From NCBI RefSeq assembly GCF_025869345.1, contig NZ_JAOZVW010000085.1, positions 1-42,669 on the forward strand: a stretch of DNA of 42,669 nucleotides, read 5' to 3'. The notes under the pieces were generated by a model. That model saw only the letters and a program-made list of their open reading frames with translations, ran no database searches and was not told where the DNA came from. The translations under genes were made by a program, and so were the position numbers. This document shows positions 27,846 to 34,018 of this stretch, piece by piece. The stretch's first letter is position 1. Each line of letters begins with the position of its first letter. This DNA is from Sphingopyxis sp. Its GTDB lineage: Bacteria; Pseudomonadota; Alphaproteobacteria; Sphingomonadales; Sphingomonadaceae.

Positions 27846-27989
27846 TTCGGCGCGAGGGGACCCGTTGCACCCCCTCGTGCCACCCGGTTCGGCGCGGGGC
27901 GCCTTGCACGAAACCCCGCGCCTCCCGAGCTTTCCTGGGGAGGAAAGCCTGTCCGTCGGAAGCCGCAAGGCCTCCGGCGGACATTTTTA
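27846..27989 (+). ncRNA. Candidate structured RNA: two tandem homologous hairpins, a third hairpin and a terminator
   Basis: Two units of 42 bp (27846-27887 and 27888-27929) both begin TTCGGCGCG, carry TTGCAC in the loop and end GCC-n-CCCG. The first stem is CGAGGGG/CCCCTCG. The second is GGCGCGGGG/CCCCGCGCC, so the stems differ while pairing is kept. A third hairpin (GCTTTCC-TGGGGA-GGAAAGC, 27929-27948) and a terminator (27951-27989) follow. The arrangement suggests a small RNA or a processed 3' UTR of aceA. No known RNA family was recognised. Confidence 0.4.
27951..27989 (+). terminator. Rho-independent terminator downstream of aceA
   Basis: The stem GTCCGTCGGAAGCC pairs with GGCCTCCGGCGGAC around a GCAA tetraloop, with one G-U pair and one mismatch. 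Five T residues follow after ACA (27984-27988). This is a strong intrinsic terminator for aceA or for the candidate RNA above. Confidence 0.85.
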
Positions 27990-28112
27990 TTCGGCCGGTG
28001 AAAAGGAAAAGCGTTTCCCATGAAAACGATTTCTCTTGCCCCACTCCGTGCGGCGATGCATTATGCTGCAACGCACAAAATTCCCCCAGACCCTCCCCGA
28101 GGCTATTTCGCG

Positions 28113-28412
28113 ATGAATGACAACCGGCTGACGCTGATGGAAGCGATCGCCCGCCGCCGCCGGATCACGGCGCTCTATAACGGGACGCGCATGACGCTTG
28201 CCCCCCACCAATTGTTCGAACGCCACGGCGCGCTGTTCGTCAGCGCCCTCAATCTCGATAAGAACTGGCGGTCCGACGACGAGCGCCGGCTCGGCCATTT
28301 CAAGCTCGACGGCCTCGGCGCGGCCGCGCTCGAGGAAGAGGTGTTCGAACCGCTCCCCTCCTTCGAGGCCGCCGCGCCGCGCGATGACGATATCCTGCTG
28401 ATGGCGGTCTAG
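28113..28412 (+). CDS. Small stand-alone WYL-like domain protein
   Basis: This 99-residue protein begins MNDNRLTLMEAIARRRRITA. The segment ITALYNGTRMTLAPHQLFER, then HGALFVSALNLD, resembles the core of the WYL domain (a basic residue, a short strand, a Pro-x-x-L turn and a hydrophobic strand), normally the ligand- or nucleic-acid-sensing part of larger regulators. There is no DNA-binding domain. The frame is open from 28020, but ATG 28113 has CCGAGG upstream and starts the conserved-looking part. The stop codon touches the palindrome that separates it from terC. The function is unknown. Confidence 0.65.
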   Translation: MNDNRLTLMEAIARRRRITALYNGTRMTLAPHQLFERHGALFVSALNLDKNWRSDDERRLGHFKLDGLGAAALEEEVFEPLPSFEAAAPRDDDILLMAV

Positions 28413-28554
28413 GGCCGATCGACATTCAGATGATGGCGAGTCGAAAATGGTGGTTTTCGTGACCCGGAGCGCAGCGTGCTGATGGCACGTGAGCACCGGA
28501 AGCACGAAAATCCGCCATTTGCAGGCCGCCAGCGCTGAATGTCGATCAGCCCTA
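28412..28554. repeat. Long palindromic repeat, type E, between convergent genes
   Basis: This imperfect inverted repeat of about 140 bp has arms of about 70 bp. The ends GGGCCGATCGACATTCAG and CTGAATGTCGATCAGCCC are almost perfect complements. Inner parts (ATGGTGGTTTTCGTG and CACGAAAATCCGCCAT) also pair. It fills the whole gap between the WYL-like gene and terC and even contributes the last base of one stop codon and the TAG of terC. It probably serves as a bidirectional terminator. Confidence 0.85.
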
Positions 28555-29529
28555 GGCGGGTTCCTCGGCCTTCGTCTTCACCAGCGACCAGATCACCCCG
28601 CCCGCGATCAGCGCGACGGTCACGCCCAGGCTGACGAGCGGCGGGAATTTACCGCCGCCGAGCAGGAAATCGGCGACGAAGATCTTCGACCCGATGAAGA
28701 CGAGCACCAGCGCCAGCGCATATTTGAGATAGTGAAAGCGATGCACCATCGCCGCGAGCGCGAAATAAAGCGCGCGCAGGCCGAGGATCGCCATGATGTT
28801 CGACGTATAGACGATGAAGGTGTCGGTCGTGATCGCGAAGATCGCGGGCACGCTGTCGACCGCGAACACCAGGTCGGCGAGGTTGATCACGACGAGCGCG
28901 AGGAACAGCGGCGTCGCGGCGAACGCCAGCTTGCCGGTCTTCGTATCGGGCACGCGCACGAAGAATTTCTCGCCATGCAGTTCGTGCGTGATCGGGATAT
29001 GGCGCGAGAGCCATTTGACCACCGGATTGCCTGCGACGTCCATCGGCTTGTCGCCAGCGAACAGCATCTTCACGCCCGTAAAGATCAGAAAAGCCGCGAA
29101 GACATAGAGCAGCCAGCCATATTCGGTGACCAGCGCCGCGCCGCCCGCGATCATGATTCCGCGCAGCACGATCACCGCGACGATGCCCCAGAGCAGAGCG
29201 CGATACTGGTAGCGCGGCGGGATCGCGAAGGTCGCGAAGATCAGCGAGATGACGAAGATATTGTCGATCGACAGCGCCTTCTCGATGAAGAAGCCGGTAT
29301 AATATTGCAGGCCGGCCTCGCCGCCCTTCTCGGCCCATATCCACGCGCCGAAGGCGAGCGCGATGCCGATGTAGAGCAGCGAGAGCTTCAGACTCTCGCC
29401 GATCCCCATCTCCTTGCTTTCCCGGTTGAGGATGCCGAGATCGAAGGCCGTGAGCGCGGTAACGAGGGCGAGAAAGGCCAGCCAGAACCAGGCCGGGGTT
29501 CCCAGCCAGTCGGCGAACAGAAATTCCAT
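28552..29529 (-). CDS. TerC family integral membrane protein
   Basis: This 325-residue protein has about eight to nine transmembrane helices. TerC motifs are FDLGILNRESKEMGIGESL, FIEKALSIDNIFVISLIF with the acidic residues of the conserved metal site, and LVVINLADLVFAVDSVPAIF. The group includes Alx/TerC exporters linked to manganese and tellurite, so metal export is a likely role. The start at ATG 29529 has AGGG nine bases upstream. A longer frame begins at 29589 but has no better site. A small YdcH-like gene lies 73 bp upstream on the same strand. The 3' end lies in the type E palindrome. Confidence 0.92.
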   Translation of the reverse strand: MEFLFADWLGTPAWFWLAFLALVTALTAFDLGILNRESKEMGIGESLKLSLLYIGIALAFGAWIWAEKGGEAGLQYYTGFFIEKALSIDNIFVISLIFATFAIPPRYQYRALLWGIVAVIVLRGIMIAGGAALVTEYGWLLYVFAAFLIFTGVKMLFAGDKPMDVAGNPVVKWLSRHIPITHELHGEKFFVRVPDTKTGKLAFAATPLFLALVVINLADLVFAVDSVPAIFAITTDTFIVYTSNIMAILGLRALYFALAAMVHRFHYLKYALALVLVFIGSKIFVADFLLGGGKFPPLVSLGVTVALIAGGVIWSLVKTKAEEPA

Positions 29530-29602
29530 GATGATCATCCCTGGCACACGCCGAGGACGCCGCCCCGGAGGGGCAGCGCCATCGGTCACTTATCCCGTTG
29601 AA

Positions 29603-29785
29603 TTAAAGCGCGAGCGCAGGCCGGCGCGACAGGCTCGCGAGCCGTTTGCGTATCGCGAGCTTCGCGGTCTTCAGCCGCAGCAGCCGGAATGGATCGGCGC
29701 CGCGCCGGCGGTTCTCGCGGCGAAGTGCGTCGTCGATCCGGCGATGCCATTCGGTCAGCCGGTAGAATCGGGAATTGAGCGTCAT
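29603..29785 (-). CDS. YdcH/DUF465 family small protein
   Basis: This 60-residue basic helical protein begins MTLNSRFYRLTEWHRRIDDA. The later part, RRGADPFRLLRLKTAKLAIR, matches the DUF465 (YdcH) pattern of two helices with a central D-x-x-x-L-x-x-L-K-x-x-K-L. The ATG at 29785 has a consensus AGGAGG five bases upstream, so the longer frame to 29863 is rejected. It is the first gene of a probable transcript with terC. The function is unknown. Confidence 0.78.
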   Translation of the reverse strand: MTLNSRFYRLTEWHRRIDDALRRENRRRGADPFRLLRLKTAKLAIRKRLASLSRRPALAL

Positions 29786-29863
29786 AAGGGCCTCCTGATT
29801 GATGAAATCAAGCAGGTGACGCCGACCCCACGACCCGGATTTGAGGGGAGAGATGGGCCGCAA

Positions 29864-29917
29864 GCATCGGTGTCACCCGATGCGGTCCGACATCACGTGG
29901 CGGAAAATACTTCCGCC
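29864..29917 (-). promoter_or_regulatory. Two perfect hairpins in the leader of the YdcH/terC transcript
   Basis: In the 256-bp gap before the crotonase gene, two perfect 7-bp stems lie 15 bp apart: GCATCGG/CCGATGC (29864-29883) and GGCGGAA/TTCCGCC (29899-29917). They fall 79-132 bases upstream of the YdcH start, in the minus-strand leader. TerC-type genes are often preceded by metal-sensing RNA leaders, but the conserved yybP-ykoY bases are not visible. A structured leader is possible, not shown. I see nothing else in this gap. Confidence 0.3.
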
Positions 29918-30041
29918 GACGCCAGAGGGGCCCGGCCCGCATGTCGACGATCTAGGGTGCGGTGCGGCGCGTTTCAACCCTTTGCCCTCGCCCCGCCTGT
30001 CATGTTAGCCCGGAAAGGCATCGAGTGGTCGAGGGGAGAGA

Positions 30042-30815
30042 ATGCGCATGACAGTGTTGGTCGACCGCGACGGCCCGGTGACGATCGTCACCATCGACCG
30101 CCCCGAAAAGCGCGGTGCCGTCGATCCCGCGACCGCAATTGCCTTGCGCGAGGCCTTCACCGCCTTCGCGAACGATGCAGAGGCGCGCGTCGCGATCCTG
30201 ACCGGCAGCACAGGCCATTTCTGCGCGGGTTTCGACCTCGGCGCGGTCGGCACGACGCGCTACGACCCCGACGGTCCCGGCCCGATGGGCCCGACGCGGA
30301 TGCTGCTCGACAAGCCGGTGATCGCAGCGGTCGAGGGTCATGCGGTCGCGGGCGGGCTCGAACTCGCGCTGTGGTGCGACATGCGCGTCGCCGCGGCGAG
30401 CGCCATATTCGGCGTCTATTGCCGCCGCTGGGGCGTGCCGCTGATCGACGGCGGCACCGTCCGCCTGCCGCGCATCGTCGGACAGGGCCGCGCGATGGAC
30501 ATGATCTTGACCGGCCGCCCGGTCGCCGCCGACGAGGCGCTGCGCATCGGCCTCGCCGACCGGGTCGTTCCCGACGGAACCGCGCTGTCCGCCGCGATCG
30601 AGCTCGCGAAGCAGATCGCCGCCTTCCCGCAAATCTGCATGAACAGCGACCGCCTCAGCGCCTATCGCCAGTGGGATTTCGACATCGAGGGCGCGCTGGC
30701 GCACGAAGCCCATGCCGGGGTCGCGCCGCTGCGCGAAGGCGCGGCGGCGGGCGCCAGACGCTTCACCGAAGGCGCCGGGCGCGGCGGCAGCTTCGCCGCT
30801 TTCAAGGGAGAATAG
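30042..30815 (+). CDS. Crotonase/enoyl-CoA hydratase family protein lacking one catalytic Glu
   Basis: This 257-residue crotonase-fold enzyme has the oxyanion-hole motif HFCAGFDLGAV and the second motif GHAVAGGLELALWCDMRVAA. Glu107 matches Glu144 of rat enoyl-CoA hydratase. The second catalytic glutamate (Glu164) is replaced by Cys127 in GVYCRRWGVPLIDGGT, and Asp136 appears in the following turn. It is therefore unlikely to be a simple hydratase; an isomerase or hydrolase is possible. GAGGGG lies five bases before the first ATG. The next gene starts one base after its stop. Confidence 0.88.
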   Translation: MRMTVLVDRDGPVTIVTIDRPEKRGAVDPATAIALREAFTAFANDAEARVAILTGSTGHFCAGFDLGAVGTTRYDPDGPGPMGPTRMLLDKPVIAAVEGHAVAGGLELALWCDMRVAAASAIFGVYCRRWGVPLIDGGTVRLPRIVGQGRAMDMILTGRPVAADEALRIGLADRVVPDGTALSAAIELAKQIAAFPQICMNSDRLSAYRQWDFDIEGALAHEAHAGVAPLREGAAAGARRFTEGAGRGGSFAAFKGE

Positions 30816-30816
30816 G

Positions 30817-31698
30817 ATGCGACATCTGCTTGCCGCGGCCGCGCTGGCCGCCCTGCCCTTCGCCGCGCAGGCACAGGCGCCGGACATTCCGGCCGCGATC
30901 TACACCGACCCCGCGCGCGATAAGGACCATCCCGCGGCGATGGAGGTCGTCCATATCCCGACCGGCGGGGTGGAGATCAACGGCGTCGTCTATGTCGCCG
31001 CGGGCGCCGGGCCGCACCCCACCGTCGTCCTCTGCCACGGGCTGCCGGGGCTCGAGAAGAATCTCGACCTCGCGCAGGCGATCCGCCGCGCGGGGTGGAC
31101 GGTGATCACGTTCAACTATCGCGGCGCATGGGGCAGTCCGGGCGATTACCGCCTTGCGGGCAACCTCGACGACACCGACGCGGTGCTCGCCTTCGCGCGC
31201 GATCCCGCCAACGCCGCGAGGCTCCGGGTCGACCCCGCGCGCCTCGTCGTCATCGGTCACAGCATGGGCGGCTGGGTGACCGCGCTGACCGCGGCGCACG
31301 ACAAGGCGCTGCTCGGCGCCGCGATGATCTCGTCGGGCAATATGGGCGCGCTCGCGGGGGTGCCGCGCGCGTCGGCCGCGGCGCTGCTCCGCGCCAACGG
31401 CCTCGAAGCGCTCGCGGGCACCAGCCCCGACATCATGGCGGACGAGATCATCGCCAACAAGGATCGCTTCGACTTCGTCAAGGCCGCGCCGCGGCTCCGC
31501 GACACCCATTTGTTCGTGCTGACCTCCGACGACGGCTTCGCATCGATGAGCGACGCGCTGAGCGGCGCGATCAGGGCGGAGGGCGGCACGAAGCTCCAGA
31601 CGCTGCACGTCGCGACCGACCATAGCTGGTCCGACGCACGCATCCGGCTGGAAAGCGAAATCGTGCGGTGGTTGGCGACGTTGAGACCTGCTGCCTAG
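30817..31698 (+). CDS. Secreted alpha/beta hydrolase
   Basis: This 293-residue hydrolase has a signal peptide (MRHLLAAAALAALPFAAQAQA). The oxyanion region is VVLCHGLPGLEKN. The nucleophile elbow is IGHSMGGW with Ser149. A later Asp (LTSDDGF) and the His in ATDHSWSD complete a triad. The substrate cannot be told; small secreted esterases or peptidases look like this. The ATG follows the crotonase stop by one base and has AAGGGAG upstream, so the two genes are cotranscribed. Confidence 0.88.
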   Translation: MRHLLAAAALAALPFAAQAQAPDIPAAIYTDPARDKDHPAAMEVVHIPTGGVEINGVVYVAAGAGPHPTVVLCHGLPGLEKNLDLAQAIRRAGWTVITFNYRGAWGSPGDYRLAGNLDDTDAVLAFARDPANAARLRVDPARLVVIGHSMGGWVTALTAAHDKALLGAAMISSGNMGALAGVPRASAAALLRANGLEALAGTSPDIMADEIIANKDRFDFVKAAPRLRDTHLFVLTSDDGFASMSDALSGAIRAEGGTKLQTLHVATDHSWSDARIRLESEIVRWLATLRPAA

Positions 31699-31755
31699 AA
31701 CGCCGTCTCCCCACCCCCAGGCGCCTTTGATGTTCGACCAGCACCACGAACGGGG

Positions 31756-31783
31756 TTGAACGCACGCTCTGCACGGCTAAACC
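31756..31783 (+). promoter_or_regulatory. Possible promoter before the S9 peptidase gene
   Basis: TTGAAC and TAAACC are separated by 16 bp and lie 7 bp upstream of the start codon of the S9 peptidase. The match is fair for a vegetative promoter in this group, but the short distance would give a leaderless or nearly leaderless message. Low confidence. Confidence 0.3.
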
Positions 31784-31789
31784 CTTTTC

Positions 31790-33862
31790 ATGCGTAACCA
31801 TATCCTCACCAGCGCCATCGCGCTTGCCGCCGCCCTTTCCTCTTGCCCCGCCCTTGCCCGGCCGATGACCGAGGTCGACCTCGCAACGCTGAAGCGCGTC
31901 GGCGCCCCGGCCGCGTCGCCCGACGGGCGCTGGATCGCGTTCCAGATGACCGAGACCGCGCCCGACAGCTACAAGCGCGCGACCGGCCTCTGGCTCGTCG
32001 ACCGCAAGACAAAGGACGCCAAGCCCGTCCAGATCGCCGATACGCCCGGCAAGAACGAGACATCGCCCGCCTTCGCGCCCGACGGCAGCCTCTATTTCCT
32101 CTCGAATGCCTCGGGCAGCGATCAGGTCTGGCGGATCGACGTCAAGACGGGCGGCGCGGCGACGCAGGTCACCGACACCAAGGCCGAGGTCGCGGGCTTC
32201 AAGATTTCGCCCAATGGCGAGCGGCTACTCGCGTGGGGCGACATTCCGATGGAATGCACCGACTTCGGCTGCGACGCCAAGGACAAGGGCGCGCTCGTCG
32301 GCCCCGGCAGCGGCCGCCTCTACAAGGACGGCGCCGGTTTCGTGCGGCACTGGGACCAATGGGAAACGCCCGGCACCCACAGCCGCCCCTTCGTTTTCAA
32401 CCTCGCCGACGGCAAGGCGAGCGTGGCGCGCCCGATCGCCGCGGGGCTGGTCGGCGATACCCCGTCGAAGCCGTTCGGCGACGGCAGCGAACTCGCCTGG
32501 GGGCCCGACAGCCGCACCGTCTATTTCACGATGCGCAAGGCCGACCGCGACGAGCCGCGCTCGACCAACCTCGATATCTATAGCTGGCTGGTCGACAGCC
32601 GGATGATGCCGGTCAACCTGACCGAGAGCAATCAGGCGACCGACACCCTGCCCGCCCCGTCGCCCGACGGCAAATGGCTCGCTTACGCCGCGATGGCGCG
32701 GCCGGGCTATGAAGCCGACCGGCAGGTGCTGATGCTGCGCAACCTCGAAAATGGCGAGACGAAGAAGCTGACCGACGCGTGGGACCGCTCGGTCGCCTCG
32801 ATCGCGTGGGCACCCGACGGCAAGTCGCTCTATGTCACCGCCGACGATGTCCTCGATCATCCGGTATTTCGCGTCGATGCCGCGAGCGGCAAGGTCGAAA
32901 AGCTGAAGGCATCGGCCGAAGCCTTCGACGGCAACATCGGCGACGTCACGCCGCTGCCCGATGGCACGCTCCTCTACTCGCGCAACACCGCGCTACTTCC
33001 GACCGACGTCTATGTCCGCGACGCGAAGGGCAAGGTGACGCAGCTCAGCGCGGTCAATGCCGCCACGCTCGCCAGCTTCGATCCGGTCAGGATCGACCGG
33101 ATGCAATTCGCGGGCGCGAACGGCGACAAGGTGTGGGGCATGATCCTGAAACCCGCGAACGCCGCCGCAAAGCTGCCGGTCGCCTTCATCGTCCACGGCG
33201 GCCCGCAGGGCAGCTTCGGCAACAGCTGGTCGACGCGCTGGAACCCGCGCCTGTTCGCCGAACAGGGTTATGGCGTCGTCACCGTCGATTTCCACGGCTC
33301 GACCGGCTACGGTCAGGCCTTCACCGACAGCATCAACAAGGATTGGGGCGGCAAGCCGCTGCAGGACCTGAAACTCGGCCTCGCCGCGGCGGGCAGGCAG
33401 GATGCGCAGCTCGACATCGCCAACGCCTGCGCGCTCGGCGCCTCCTACGGCGGTTACATGATGAACTGGATTGCGGGACAGTGGACCGACGGCTTCAAAT
33501 GCCTCGTCCAGCACGACGGCGTCTTCGACGCGCGCGCCATGGCCTATGAGACCGAGGAGCTGTGGTTCGACGAGTGGGAGCATGGCGGCGCCTATTTCGA
33601 GGTTCCCGAGGAGTTCGAGAAATGGAACCCGGTGAACCATGTCGACAAGTGGAAGACCCCGATGCTGGTGATCACCAGCGAAAAGGATTTCCGCATCCCC
33701 TATACGCAGGGGATCGCCGCCTTCACCGCGCTTCAGCGCCGCGGCGTTCCGTCGCAATTGCTCGTCTTCCCCGACGAGAACCATTGGGTGCTGAAGGGCG
33801 CGAACAGCGTCCAGTGGCACCGCACCGTCTTCGACTGGCTGGGGACATATCTCAAGAAATAG
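31790..33862 (+). CDS. Secreted S9 family peptidase (acylaminoacyl-peptidase/DPP-like)
   Basis: This 690-residue serine peptidase has a signal peptide ending near CPALA. The first about 400 residues are a beta-propeller with repeated segments such as SPDGRWIAFQM, APDGSLYFLSNA, SPDGKWLAYAA and APDGKSLYVTADD. The C-terminal alpha/beta hydrolase domain has VHGGPQGSFGNSW, the nucleophile Ser552 in GASYGGYM, an Asp region TSEKDFRIPYTQG and the catalytic His in DENHWVL. It cleaves short peptides in the periplasm or outside the cell. It probably has its own promoter, since 91 bp separate it from the hydrolase. Confidence 0.93.
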   Translation: MRNHILTSAIALAAALSSCPALARPMTEVDLATLKRVGAPAASPDGRWIAFQMTETAPDSYKRATGLWLVDRKTKDAKPVQIADTPGKNETSPAFAPDGSLYFLSNASGSDQVWRIDVKTGGAATQVTDTKAEVAGFKISPNGERLLAWGDIPMECTDFGCDAKDKGALVGPGSGRLYKDGAGFVRHWDQWETPGTHSRPFVFNLADGKASVARPIAAGLVGDTPSKPFGDGSELAWGPDSRTVYFTMRKADRDEPRSTNLDIYSWLVDSRMMPVNLTESNQATDTLPAPSPDGKWLAYAAMARPGYEADRQVLMLRNLENGETKKLTDAWDRSVASIAWAPDGKSLYVTADDVLDHPVFRVDAASGKVEKLKASAEAFDGNIGDVTPLPDGTLLYSRNTALLPTDVYVRDAKGKVTQLSAVNAATLASFDPVRIDRMQFAGANGDKVWGMILKPANAAAKLPVAFIVHGGPQGSFGNSWSTRWNPRLFAEQGYGVVTVDFHGSTGYGQAFTDSINKDWGGKPLQDLKLGLAAAGRQDAQLDIANACALGASYGGYMMNWIAGQWTDGFKCLVQHDGVFDARAMAYETEELWFDEWEHGGAYFEVPEEFEKWNPVNHVDKWKTPMLVITSEKDFRIPYTQGIAAFTALQRRGVPSQLLVFPDENHWVLKGANSVQWHRTVFDWLGTYLKK

Positions 33863-33880
33863 CCCCGGCTTCCTTTTCCT

Positions 33881-33961
33881 CGTCACCCCGGACTTGATCC
33901 GGGGTCCCGCTTTTCCCTTCCAACGCACAAAGCGGGATGCCGGATCAAGTCCGGCATGGCG
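33881..33961. repeat. Palindromic repeat, type F
   Basis: This inverted repeat lies between the S9 peptidase stop and the valS start. The left arm (33881-33912) contains CCCCGGACTTGATCCGGGG and the right arm (33930-33961) contains GCCGGATCAAGTCCGGC. The arms pair over about 30 bp around a short TTCCCTTCCAACGCACA centre. The right arm ends 57 bp before valS. It is probably the terminator of the peptidase gene and one of the common repeats of sphingomonads. Confidence 0.88.
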
Positions 33962-34018
33962 AAGAGCAGGTTGGTTCCCCCTTGCCGCGCCGCAGCATGG
34001 CTGGCAAAGGCGCCCGCT

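Noticed and set aside
29786..30000. yybP-ykoY manganese riboswitch before terC
   Set aside because: The conserved GGGGAGUAG-type and GUCAACA-type elements are not visible. The hairpins alone do not support the call, so it is listed only as a possible structured leader.
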